Source: Azospirillum doebereinerae (GTDB lineage: Bacteria; Pseudomonadota; Alphaproteobacteria; Azospirillales; Azospirillaceae). Taken from it: DNA of 64,000 bases. Positions 32,662 through 41,003 of the stretch are shown here, piece after piece; position 1 is the first letter of the stretch, and each line of letters starts with the position of its first letter. A program made the translations under genes and the position numbers. The DNA lies in the NCBI RefSeq assembly GCF_003989665.1, contig NZ_RZIJ01000013.1, forward strand, positions 145,348-209,347, in the 5' to 3' direction. Under the pieces are notes generated by a model. It did no database searches. It was not told where the DNA came from and worked only from the letters and a program-made list of their open reading frames with translations.

Positions 32662-35637
32662 ATGCCGCGCCGCCGCGTCCTCACCGACGCCCAGACCACC
32701 GCCCTGTTCGCCCTGCCCACGTCCGAGCCGGACCTGATCCGCCATTACACCCTCGGCCCTGACGACATGGCGGTCATCGCCCGGCGCCGCCGGCCGCACA
32801 ACCGCCTTGGCTTTGCCCTCCAGCTCTGTGCCCTGCGTTATCCCGGTCGGCTGATTCGGCCCGGCGAACTGGTCCCGCCGGCGATTGTCGCATTCCTGGC
32901 AGGTCAGCTCGACGTGGATCCGGACGCTCTTGCCGACTACGCAATCCGCGCCCCGACCCGCTACGATCAGCTGGACGCGCTGTGCGAAGCCTTCGGCTTC
33001 CGCACCTTCACCCAACCCGACCATAGGGAACTCTCGGCGTGGCTGGTGCCGATTGCCCTGGCGACGGTCAGCGCGATCATGGTCGCCGAGGCGCTGATGG
33101 CGGAATTGCGGCGCCGACGCATTGCCGCCCCGGGGACCACCACGATCGAGCGCATGGTGGCCACCGCCCTCCTGCAGGCAGAACGCCACGCTGCCGCCAA
33201 GCTGAACTCCATCCTGTCTCCGGAACACCGCTCGGCATTGGACACGCTGCTGGACAACCATCCAGGAACCGCGGTCAGTTCCCTGACCTGGACCCGCCAA
33301 CCGCCCGGCACGCCCGGTCATCGGTCCATGGCGCGCTTGGTCGATCAACTCCGGCATCTCCGGCAGGTGGGGATCGACCCTGCGGCGACCGATGGCGTTC
33401 ATGCCGACCGGATCCGGCAGCTCGCCCGCGAGGGAAGCCGCCTGACCGCCCAGCACCTCCGGGCGCTTGGGCCGCTCCGCCGCCACGCCGTCCTGGTGGT
33501 GACGGTGCTGGACACGATCACCCGCCTCACCGATGAGGCCATCGGCCTCTTCGACCGGTTAATCGGGCGGATGTTCCGGCGGGCCGAACGGCGCGCTTCG
33601 GCCGAACTCCAGAACAACGCCCGGTCCATGAACGACAAGGTGCGCCTGCTGGTCAAGCTCGGCGACGCCCTGATCGAAGCCAGGAAAGCCGGAATCGACG
33701 CGTTCGCCGCGATGGACAAGGTGATCCCCTGGGACCGGTTCGCCGAGGTCGTCGCGGACGCCAAGGGGATGACCAAAGACGATGGCCCGGACTACCTCGC
33801 TCTCGCCGAAACGAACCATGCCCTGCTGCGGCGGGTCGGCCCGCTGTTTCTGGACGCCTTCGAATTCCAGGGCATCGCCGCCGTGGCCGGGCTGCTTCGC
33901 GCGGTCGCAACGCTGCGCACCTTCTATGCCGGCAGTCGGCGAACCCTGCCGAAGGACATCCCGACCAATTTCATCCGACGGAGTTGGCGGGCGGTCGTCC
34001 TTCGCGACGGCGCGATCGACGGTCGGGCCTTCGAGCTGTGCCTATTCGCGGAGCTTCGGGACCGGCTGCGCGCCGGCGATGTCTGGGTGGTCGGCAGCCG
34101 GCAATACCGAGCGGTGGAGGACCAGCTCATCCCAAGGCCCCTGTTCACCACCATGCAGGCGGCCGGCCCACTGCCGGTGGCGGTGCCGACCGACGCCACA
34201 CGCTATCTCCAGGATCGGAAGGGGATGCTGGAAGCGCGGCTGCGCGAGGTCTGCGACAAGGCCGCCCAGGACCAGCTTGTAGATGTGCGCCTCAGCGGCG
34301 ACACCCTCAAGATCTCCCCGCTGCAAGCGGCGACGCCGGAAGACGCGGAACGGCTGGCCGACCAAGTCTATGCGTTGCTGCCACGGGTGCGGATCACCGA
34401 TCTCCTCGACGAGGTTGCCGAGTGGACTGGCGCCGCCGACTGTTTCACCCATCTGCGCACCGGCCTGCCGGCCGAGGACCGTCGCGTCATCCTGACCGCC
34501 GTGTTGGCCGATGCCACCAATCTTGGACTGACCCGCATGGCCGAGGCGTGCAGCGTCGCCAGCTACAAGCGGCTCGCCTGGACGGCGGGGTGGCATGTCA
34601 GCGAGGACGCCTACGGCCGGGCCCTGGGCCGGATCGTGGCGGTCCAGCAGGCGCAACCACTGGCCGCTCACTTCGGCAGCGGAACGGCCTCCAGTTCCGA
34701 TGGCCAGCACTTCCCGCTTGGCGGGCGAGGCGAGGTGACCGGCGCCGTCAACCCCCACAAGGGCTCCGGCCCGGCGATCTCCTTCTACACCCACGTCTCG
34801 GACCGTTACGCGCCCTACCACACCAAGTCGATCTCGGTGGCGGAGAGCGAGGCGGCCCACGTCATCGACGGCCTGCTCTACCATGGCGCGGACATCGGGA
34901 TCGCCGTCCACCATGTCGATGGAGGCGGCGTTTCGGACCATGTCTTCGCATTGTGCCATCTCCTTGGCTTCCGCTTTGCGCCGCGCATTCCCAACCTGCA
35001 CGATCGGCGCCTTTACACCTTCGGGCCGGCGGCAACCTGGCCGACCCTGGAGCCGTTCATCGCCGGGCGGATCGACGAGGCGCTGATCCAAGCGCACTGG
35101 GAAGACTTGCTGCGGTTGGCCACCTCGATCCGGACCGGCACCGTGCCCGCGTCGCTGATACTGAAACGGCTCGGCTCCTATCCTCGGCAGAACGGATTGG
35201 CCTTGGCGCTTCGGGAGATCGGACGCATCGAGCGGACTGCTTTCAGCTTGGAGTGGTTGCAAAATCCGGCACTTCGCCGCCAAGCCACGACCGAATTGAA
35301 CAAGGGGGAGTCTCGCAACGCGCTCGCCCGCGCCGTCTGCTTCCACCGCCTTGGACGCATCCGCGACCGGACGCCGGAGAGTCAGCAGCACCGCGCCGGC
35401 GGCCTCAATCTGGTCGTGGCCGCGATCATCCTTTGGAATACCGTCTACATGGGACGGGCCATCGATGCTCTGCGCGCCGACGGCGAACGCATTTCCGACG
35501 AACTGTTGAGCCATCTCGCGCCCCTCGGATGGCAACACATCAACCTGACCGGCGACTATCTCTGGAGTGCGGACCGGGTGCCGGACACGTCGGGATACCG
35601 TTCGCTACGCGCTCCAATCCAACTCCTGGCCGCCTGA
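32662..35637 (+). CDS. tnpA: Tn3-family transposase TnpA
   Basis: A 991-residue transposase of typical Tn3 length (about 1000). The N-terminal DUF4158-like domain (FALPTSEPDLIRHYTLGPDD) binds the inverted repeat. The catalytic triad is visible as Asp680 (SSSDGQHF), Asp753 (VDGGGVSDHVF) and Glu883 (LNKGESRNALAR), matching D689/D765/E895 of Tn3. It ends one base before the right inverted repeat. It looks intact. Confidence 0.97.
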   Translation: MPRRRVLTDAQTTALFALPTSEPDLIRHYTLGPDDMAVIARRRRPHNRLGFALQLCALRYPGRLIRPGELVPPAIVAFLAGQLDVDPDALADYAIRAPTRYDQLDALCEAFGFRTFTQPDHRELSAWLVPIALATVSAIMVAEALMAELRRRRIAAPGTTTIERMVATALLQAERHAAAKLNSILSPEHRSALDTLLDNHPGTAVSSLTWTRQPPGTPGHRSMARLVDQLRHLRQVGIDPAATDGVHADRIRQLAREGSRLTAQHLRALGPLRRHAVLVVTVLDTITRLTDEAIGLFDRLIGRMFRRAERRASAELQNNARSMNDKVRLLVKLGDALIEARKAGIDAFAAMDKVIPWDRFAEVVADAKGMTKDDGPDYLALAETNHALLRRVGPLFLDAFEFQGIAAVAGLLRAVATLRTFYAGSRRTLPKDIPTNFIRRSWRAVVLRDGAIDGRAFELCLFAELRDRLRAGDVWVVGSRQYRAVEDQLIPRPLFTTMQAAGPLPVAVPTDATRYLQDRKGMLEARLREVCDKAAQDQLVDVRLSGDTLKISPLQAATPEDAERLADQVYALLPRVRITDLLDEVAEWTGAADCFTHLRTGLPAEDRRVILTAVLADATNLGLTRMAEACSVASYKRLAWTAGWHVSEDAYGRALGRIVAVQQAQPLAAHFGSGTASSSDGQHFPLGGRGEVTGAVNPHKGSGPAISFYTHVSDRYAPYHTKSISVAESEAAHVIDGLLYHGADIGIAVHHVDGGGVSDHVFALCHLLGFRFAPRIPNLHDRRLYTFGPAATWPTLEPFIAGRIDEALIQAHWEDLLRLATSIRTGTVPASLILKRLGSYPRQNGLALALREIGRIERTAFSLEWLQNPALRRQATTELNKGESRNALARAVCFHRLGRIRDRTPESQQHRAGGLNLVVAAIILWNTVYMGRAIDALRADGERISDELLSHLAPLGWQHINLTGDYLWSADRVPDTSGYRSLRAPIQLLAA

Positions 35638-35638
35638 T

Positions 35639-35692
35639 GTTCCCGCTTTGTCCGCTTAGCGTATATTTTCGCCCGTTCTATGGCGTCACCCG
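35639..35692. repeat. Right terminal inverted repeat of the Tn3-family transposon
   Basis: Complement of the left end with three differences. It begins immediately after the tnpA stop codon and is followed by the target duplication. Confidence 0.93.
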
Positions 35693-35697
35693 AATGC
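35693..35697. repeat. Target-site duplication AATGC, right copy
   Basis: The second copy of the 5-bp duplication flanking the transposon (first at 27653-27657). Confidence 0.9.
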
Positions 35698-35991
35698 AAA
35701 ACTTATGCTGAATGGAAGGAGATTTTTTCTGATGAAGGTTTGAGGATCGTCCATCACCGAAATTATCTCTCGAAGAATATTCTTGAAGCCTGGGATATCG
35801 GGTTGCGCCCAATCTCTCCCTTCTTGATCGAGATGGCAAACGTTTTGCCGCCGGAGAAACGTCTTGATATAAAAGAGCGTTGGGTAGAGGCGATGATGCC
35901 TCTGGTGTCTCCATTTTGCTTGATGGAGAATTCCACTGACGAAATCCATCCACCAGGATTTCATTTGTTTGTCCTGAAGAAGATTAAATAG
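35698..35991 (+). pseudogene. 3' part of the methyltransferase gene split by the Tn3-family transposon
   Basis: 97 codons (KTYAEWKEIFSDEGL... to VLKKIK stop) continue the frame of 27010-27657. The segment resembles the C-terminal end of sugar or hydroxyl methyltransferases (LRPISPFLIEMANVLPPEKR). It has no start of its own; the nearest upstream in-frame ATG (35680) is transposon DNA. GC is low, like the 5' half. Confidence 0.9.
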
Positions 35992-36175
35992 AAGCATACA
36001 GCGCATTTCGTCAATTTCTGGTTGCTATTTTTCCATGAAGTGCTTGCGAGAAAAGTGAATCGCTTTCTTGCCGGTCCGGGCATTTGCCTTCGGGGGCATT
36101 CCTGGGGGAAAAGATTGAGATAGAGGCACCAAGTTGCTATTCGATGGGGCGACAGCAAGAAGGCGGAAACAGACG

Positions 36176-37450
36176 ATGCGTGTTGGGATCTTTCGCTCCA
36201 TGCCTTGGTACGCGGGCGGTGCGTTCCAATACGAAAAGGTTCTGCTCGACGCGCTTGCCGAGGTAGCGCTCACCAGCGCCGACGAAATCTCCTGCCTTGC
36301 CCGTCCCGATGAGAATCTCCACAACCTGGTGGTCGATGGCGGCCTGTCCTACAGAGGGTTGCCTCTGCGGTCCCTGGGGGCGGCGTCTTTCCAGCAGCGG
36401 CCGCTGGAAACCTACCTCAATCAGCCCCCTCAGGTGATGCCGGCGCTCGATTCGAACGTCATCTACCTCGACCGGGGCATGGCAAAGCTGTTTCGTAGCT
36501 CCGGGATCGACTGGGTGTTCCAGCTTCAGCCGAGCGAGACGGCTTTTTCCGCACTCGTGCCGTTCGTGATGCCGATCCATGACCTGCAGCACCGCCTGCA
36601 GCCGGAATTCCCAGAAGTCAGTGCCCACGGGCAGACGGGGTATCGCGACTATCTGTACCGGAACGCCTGCCGTTACGCGACGCTCATCCTGGTGGAGTCG
36701 GAGCATGGAAAGCAGGATGTGCTGCGTTTCTATGGCGACGCCATCGGCGAGGACCGCATCCGCGTCCTGCCCCTGTATCCGCCGATCCGGCAGGGAGGAA
36801 TGCCGAGCGAGAGCGACCTGCAGAGAGTGAGGGCCAACTATGGCCTGCCGCCGCGCTATTTCTTCTATCCCGCCCAGTTCTGGCGCCACAAGAATCACCG
36901 GCTGATCCTCCAGGCGCTGCGTCGGATCGAAGAGGAGACGGGAGAGACGATCCCCCTGGTTCTGTCCGGTACCTACGTCGATCCGGTGCGCGCCATTGCT
37001 TTCAAGGAGATGATGGATTTCGCCGTGGAGATCGGCGTTCGCGACCGCGTCTCCTACCTGGGATGGGTTCCCGATGAGGACATGCCGGCCCTCTACAGGC
37101 TGTCGGCGGGCCTGGTCATGCCGACCTTCTTCGGCCCCAGCAACATTCCGGCCCTGGAGGCCTGGAACTATGGACGGCCCGTCATCACCTCGGACATTCC
37201 AGGTCTGCGCGAACAGACCGGCGATGCCGGTTTGCTGGTCGATCCACGGTCGCCGGAGCAGCTGGCGGCCGCGATGCTGCGGCTTTGGCGCGACGAAGCG
37301 TTCGGCAATGAGCTGGCCGAGCGCGGGCGGCGGCGTCTGGCGGCCTGTGACTGGGCGGATTTCGTCCGGCAGGTGGGCGGCATCGTCGCGGATGCCAGTG
37401 CGCGCGTCCAGGATGGCCGAAGCCCGCGCTATCCCGCGGCGGAGCTTTGA
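36176..37450 (+). CDS. GT4-family glycosyltransferase
   Basis: A 424-residue GT-B transferase. MRVGIFRSMPWYAGGAFQYE is the N-terminal acceptor-domain start, YFFYPAQFWRHKNHRLIL opens the nucleotide-binding domain, and FFGPSNIPALEAWNYGRPVI is the E-containing donor site of GT4. The ATG at 36176 is chosen because AGGCGG lies about 10 bp upstream and the Rossmann strand starts there. It heads a run of five glycan genes ending with a hairpin at 39892. Donor and acceptor unknown. Confidence 0.88.
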   Translation: MRVGIFRSMPWYAGGAFQYEKVLLDALAEVALTSADEISCLARPDENLHNLVVDGGLSYRGLPLRSLGAASFQQRPLETYLNQPPQVMPALDSNVIYLDRGMAKLFRSSGIDWVFQLQPSETAFSALVPFVMPIHDLQHRLQPEFPEVSAHGQTGYRDYLYRNACRYATLILVESEHGKQDVLRFYGDAIGEDRIRVLPLYPPIRQGGMPSESDLQRVRANYGLPPRYFFYPAQFWRHKNHRLILQALRRIEEETGETIPLVLSGTYVDPVRAIAFKEMMDFAVEIGVRDRVSYLGWVPDEDMPALYRLSAGLVMPTFFGPSNIPALEAWNYGRPVITSDIPGLREQTGDAGLLVDPRSPEQLAAAMLRLWRDEAFGNELAERGRRRLAACDWADFVRQVGGIVADASARVQDGRSPRYPAAEL

Positions 37451-37548
37451 TCCTGTGCGGCCGTTCCCATAAAAGCCTTGTATCGGCGCCGATTTCGAAA
37501 GAAGGATGAGCGATCGACGATTCCGTTTGCCGTTGGGTGTGTGGGACT

Positions 37549-37983
37549 ATGATCGAACGTATCGAATTCGACGGCAGACAGCTGGCTTTGATCGTGCGCA
37601 GCAGCTTTCACGAGACCGGAATTCATTTCTTCACGGAAAGCCATCTTTCCCAACAGCTTGCCTATATGCGGCATCCGCTCGGCCATGTGATCCAGCCGCA
37701 CATCCACAACCCGGTCCCACGTGAGGTGCAGTACACCCAGGAGGTCCTCTTCCTGCGCCGGGGACGGCTCCGGGTGGATTTCTACACCGAGGCGGGTGTC
37801 TATCTGGAAAGCCGTGAACTGGGGCCGGGTGATGTCATACTGCTGGCGACCGGTGGTCATGGCTTCGAGACTCTCGAAGAGGTCGAGATGATCGAGGTGA
37901 AGCAAGGGCCCTACGCCGGCGATGTCGACAAGACCCGCTTCTCCGGTATCGACGGTGCCCAGGCACGCATAACCAAACCCTGA
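37549..37983 (+). CDS. Small cupin-fold protein of a sugar-modification operon
   Basis: A 144-residue single-domain cupin. HVIQPHIHNP and the following EVLFLRRGRLRVDFY, then LGPGDVILLATGGHGFE, give the two conserved cupin strands with His residues able to bind metal. Similar small cupins occur beside sugar aminotransferases and act as isomerases or binding proteins. It lies 99 bp after the glycosyltransferase and 19 bp before the aminotransferase gene. The ATG at 37549 is preferred over a GTG at 37537. Confidence 0.75.
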   Translation: MIERIEFDGRQLALIVRSSFHETGIHFFTESHLSQQLAYMRHPLGHVIQPHIHNPVPREVQYTQEVLFLRRGRLRVDFYTEAGVYLESRELGPGDVILLATGGHGFETLEEVEMIEVKQGPYAGDVDKTRFSGIDGAQARITKP

Positions 37984-38002
37984 GTGGGAGTGTCGACGTC
38001 TT

Positions 38003-39106
38003 ATGATCCCGGTTTCTGAACCGCTCCTCGGCGAGCGCGCCCTCACCTATGTTCAGGAGGCGGTCAACTCGGGCTGGGTGTCGTCCGACGGTCGCTTCAT
38101 CACCGAATTCGAACGGCTTTGGGCCGAGTATTGCGGCGTGCGGCACGGAGTGGCCGTGTGCAACGGCACCATCGCGCTCGAAGTGGCGGTGCAGGCGCTT
38201 GGGCTGGAGCCGGGTTCCGAGATCATCATGCCCAGCCTGACCATCATTTCCTGCGCGTTGGCCGTGATCGAGGCCGGCTGTGTGCCGGTGCTGGTCGATT
38301 GCGAGCCGGACAGCTGGTGCATGGACATGGCGCAGGTCGCCGCAAAGATCACCCCACGCACCAGGGCGATCATGCCGGTCCACATGTATGGCCATCCGGT
38401 GGACATGGCCCCGCTGCTGGAGCTTGCGGAGCGTCACGGCCTTGCGATCGTGGAGGACGCCGCGGAAGCGCATGGCGCTGAATACCATGGCCGGCGGGCC
38501 GGTGGCTTGGGCACGCTGGGCTGCTTCAGCTTCTACGCCAACAAGATCATCACCACCGGCGAAGGCGGGATGGTGGTGACGGACGATGATGCCCTCGCGG
38601 AGCGGATGCGCAGCCTGCGCAACCTCTGCTTCCGCCGCGACCGCCGCTTTCTGCACACGGAACTTGGTCACAATTATCGGATGACCAACCTCCAGGCGGC
38701 CATCGGCGTGGCCCAGGTCGAGCAGATCGAGGATCATCTGCAACGCAAGCGGCGTATGGCCGCCCTCTACCAGGACCGCCTCGGCGACCTGCCCCTGTCC
38801 CTGCCGGTCGAGCGGCCCGGCGTGCGCAACGTTTACTGGATGTATGGAGTGGTGCTGGACGATTCCGTGCCTTTCGACGCCGTGGAGTTCGCCCGACGCC
38901 TGCGCAGCCGTGGCGTGGACACACGCCCCTTCTTCCTGGGCATGCACGAGCAGCCGGTCCTGCATGATCGCGGGCTGTTCGTGGACGAGCGCTACCCCGT
39001 TACGGAACGGTTGGCGCGGCGCGGCTTGTACCTTCCCTCCGGCCTTCCTCTGACCGAGGAGCAGATCGATACGGTCGCCGTCGCCGTCCGGGAGGTCCTG
39101 TCATGA
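38003..39106 (+). CDS. DegT/DnrJ/EryC1/StrS-family PLP sugar aminotransferase
   Basis: A 367-residue PLP enzyme close in pattern to GDP-perosamine synthase and related 4-keto-sugar aminotransferases. The Schiff-base lysine is Lys181 (FYANKIITTGEGGM), the PLP aspartate is in VEDAAEAHG, and NGTIALEVAVQALG holds the phosphate-binding turn. It adds an amino group to a nucleotide-linked keto-sugar. Its stop overlaps the next gene (ATGA at 39103), so aminotransferase and methyltransferase are coupled. A LegC-like role in the legionaminic route cannot be excluded. Confidence 0.88.
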   Translation: MIPVSEPLLGERALTYVQEAVNSGWVSSDGRFITEFERLWAEYCGVRHGVAVCNGTIALEVAVQALGLEPGSEIIMPSLTIISCALAVIEAGCVPVLVDCEPDSWCMDMAQVAAKITPRTRAIMPVHMYGHPVDMAPLLELAERHGLAIVEDAAEAHGAEYHGRRAGGLGTLGCFSFYANKIITTGEGGMVVTDDDALAERMRSLRNLCFRRDRRFLHTELGHNYRMTNLQAAIGVAQVEQIEDHLQRKRRMAALYQDRLGDLPLSLPVERPGVRNVYWMYGVVLDDSVPFDAVEFARRLRSRGVDTRPFFLGMHEQPVLHDRGLFVDERYPVTERLARRGLYLPSGLPLTEEQIDTVAVAVREVLS

Positions 39107-39885
39107 CCGGAGTCTTTGGAGAGGGTTACGCCGCCGCTTACGACAACCTCTACCGGAGCAAGGATTACGAAGGGGAATGCGATCTCATCGAGCGCATCCT
39201 GGCCGAACACGGCGGCGGCGGCCCTCGCCGTCTGCTCGACCTTGGCTGCGGCACCGGCGGCCATGCCCTGCCCCTGGCCCAACGCGGCCACAGGGTTACC
39301 GGGGTGGACCGGTCTCCAGGCATGCTGGTGCAGGCGCGTGAGAAGGCCGGTCAGATGACGCTGCCGGCCGGGGTGGACTCCCCGGCCTTCCATCAGGGCG
39401 ATGTCCGCGACTTGGAATTGGGACGCCGGTTCGAAGCGGTCCTGATGATGTTCGCTGTGCTGGGCTACCAGCATGAGAACGCCGACCTCCTTGCGGCCCT
39501 TGCCACGGTGCGGCGGCATCTGGAGCCGGGAGGCCTGTTTGTCTTCGACGTCTGGAACGGCGCGGCGGTTCTGTCCGACCGGCCGGGTCAACGGATCCGG
39601 ACGGTCCGGGAAAACGACGATCGCATCGTGCGCACCACCGAGACGCGTCTGGATGCCGTGCACCAGCGCTGCCATGTTCGTTTCAACCTGTTGCGCATCA
39701 AGGGTGACCGGGTCGTCGACGAGCAGGACGAGGAGCACGTCATGCGCTTCTTTTTCCCGCAGGAGCTCGGTTTGGCGCTTGGCTTCGCCAAGCTGCAACT
39801 GCTCGACCTGCGCGGCTTTCCCGACTATGCGGCGGCGCCCGACGAAAGGGCTTGGAACGTCATCGGCGTCGCCCGCGCTGTGTGA
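39103..39885 (+). CDS. Class I methyltransferase, sugar N-methyltransferase-like
   Basis: A 260-residue SAM enzyme. RRLLDLGCGTGGHALPLAQR is motif I, TGVDRSPGMLVQAREK motif II and GDVRDLELGRRFEAVLMMF motif III-IV. The N-terminal YAAAYDNLYRSKDYEGECDL resembles DesVI/TylM1-type N,N-dimethyltransferases that act on amino-deoxysugars. Coupling to the aminotransferase just upstream supports N-methylation of the newly installed amino group. It is followed by a strong GC hairpin. Confidence 0.82.
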   Translation: MTGVFGEGYAAAYDNLYRSKDYEGECDLIERILAEHGGGGPRRLLDLGCGTGGHALPLAQRGHRVTGVDRSPGMLVQAREKAGQMTLPAGVDSPAFHQGDVRDLELGRRFEAVLMMFAVLGYQHENADLLAALATVRRHLEPGGLFVFDVWNGAAVLSDRPGQRIRTVRENDDRIVRTTETRLDAVHQRCHVRFNLLRIKGDRVVDEQDEEHVMRFFFPQELGLALGFAKLQLLDLRGFPDYAAAPDERAWNVIGVARAV

Positions 39886-39891
39886 GGATTG

Positions 39892-39923
39892 GCGCGACGC
39901 CGGAAGATGCTCCGGCGTCGCGC
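39892..39923 (+). terminator. Hairpin ending the 36176-39885 operon
   Basis: A perfect 13-bp stem GCGCGACGCCGGA/TCCGGCGTCGCGC with a 6-nt loop, 6 bp after the stop codon. No T-run follows. The wbqC-like gene approaches from the other side. Confidence 0.65.
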
Positions 39924-40003
39924 GCGCCTGTCCGGCCGCTGGTGAGCCGACGCTTTGCCGCCCCGGCGGGGCCGCGCACCACGGCCGGGCGCAGAACGGC
40001 GCA

Positions 40004-40711
40004 TCAATACGGCCGTTTGCCCCCGCGCTGTTTTCGTAAAATCCCGGCAGACTCCCGCCCACAATTGAGCAAAACATCCAGACATGACAAAAATGGCAGA
40101 AAATCTCCATGTTGCTGCGGATAAATTGGATGTGAAAATTCCTGAATTTCCAATATTATCCCAGCATCACTAAAAAATTCTGGCTTCATATAATTCACAG
40201 CTCCGGTACCAGAAATGTAATGCGTCCCATCAACCGCTTGCAATAGCGCGATTAGCCGTTCATTTTTTCCGCCTGAGCATTTTAATTTGGAAGATAGAAT
40301 GATTTCTGTCTTTATTTCAAAAACATCAAGGAAAAATCTTATGAATTCTTCGTTGAATTTTGAGAGAGATGTTTCCCCGTTTTTATACATGCTGAATATG
40401 ATTTCAGAAAATTCAGTATAGAATTTTGCCTTTCTATAATTTTCATAGAGCTTGTTGGCGTGGGCTTCAGACCATTTTTGTCGGTCTTTTGACAGTTCCA
40501 TATTCATGATAAGGGTGCCAAGACTGGCGGCCTGAACCGGCAGTGTAAGCCATGCCGCTCCATTAGCGGTCTTTATCTTGTCACGATGATGCCAGCCATG
40601 CTTGCTGAATTGAACGTCATCAAGAATAATGAATACGTCGCTATCAATAAGTCTGTCAAAAAATCCAAGATAAGGCAGGAAATCTGGTTGGTGAATACAA
40701 ACGCGTCTCAT
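40004..40711 (-). CDS. WbqC-like family protein
   Basis: A 235-residue WbqC-type protein: VCIHQPDFLPYLGFFDRL near the N-terminus is the family signature (HQP-x-xxPY), followed by FIILDDVQFSKHGWHHRD and YISGTGAVNYM. WbqC-like proteins occur in O-antigen and amino-sugar loci, often next to aminotransferases, but their reaction is not settled. The gene is on the opposite strand to its neighbours and lower in GC, consistent with a horizontally acquired cassette. Confidence 0.85.
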   Translation of the reverse strand: MRRVCIHQPDFLPYLGFFDRLIDSDVFIILDDVQFSKHGWHHRDKIKTANGAAWLTLPVQAASLGTLIMNMELSKDRQKWSEAHANKLYENYRKAKFYTEFSEIIFSMYKNGETSLSKFNEEFIRFFLDVFEIKTEIILSSKLKCSGGKNERLIALLQAVDGTHYISGTGAVNYMKPEFFSDAGIILEIQEFSHPIYPQQHGDFLPFLSCLDVLLNCGRESAGILRKQRGGKRPY

Positions 40712-41003
40712 GCCGGGGGCTTTCGTTGTGGCCTGAAGGGAAAAAGTGACGCTTCCCGACGAATCATTCGCCTAGGGCTGGACCTTCACAAGGGGTACGT
40801 TCCAGCTCCTGCAATCGGCCACCGAACATAGACCGCTTGCCCAATCGCCACCAGACCCTCCGATCCTCGCCGACCAATCCCTCCACCCTGAGGAAACGCC
40901 CGGGCTCTGGCCGCACCGCGCCATCGAGAGACGCCTCATGAAGCTCGTGGCTTTGACAAGGAATTTTTCTTGAGTTACTGCATCGGTCTGGAGAGCTTTT
41001 CGG
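40712..41003. other. Intergenic region between the wbqC-like gene and the NeuB-like gene
   Basis: 292 bp with no supported gene. A short minus-strand frame here lacks recognisable family features. It presumably holds divergent promoters for the wbqC-like gene and the downstream legionaminic-type operon; no clear consensus boxes were seen. GGAGAG (40989-40994) is the ribosome site of the next gene. Confidence 0.45.

Larger units (their letters stand above)
27658..35692. mobile_element. Complete Tn3-family transposon carrying a methylase/nuclease module (8,035 bp)
   Basis: Bounded by 54-bp inverted repeats (27658-27711 and 35639-35692) that differ at three positions (1, 24 and 49), and flanked by the direct repeat AATGC. 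Gene order: left repeat, RHH-like gene, N6-adenine methylase, PD-(D/E)XK-like gene, tnpR (opposite strand), res region, tnpA, right repeat. Transposase, resolvase and ends all look intact, so it is probably mobile and arrived recently. The passenger genes have a lower GC content than the surrounding glycan genes. Confidence 0.95.
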
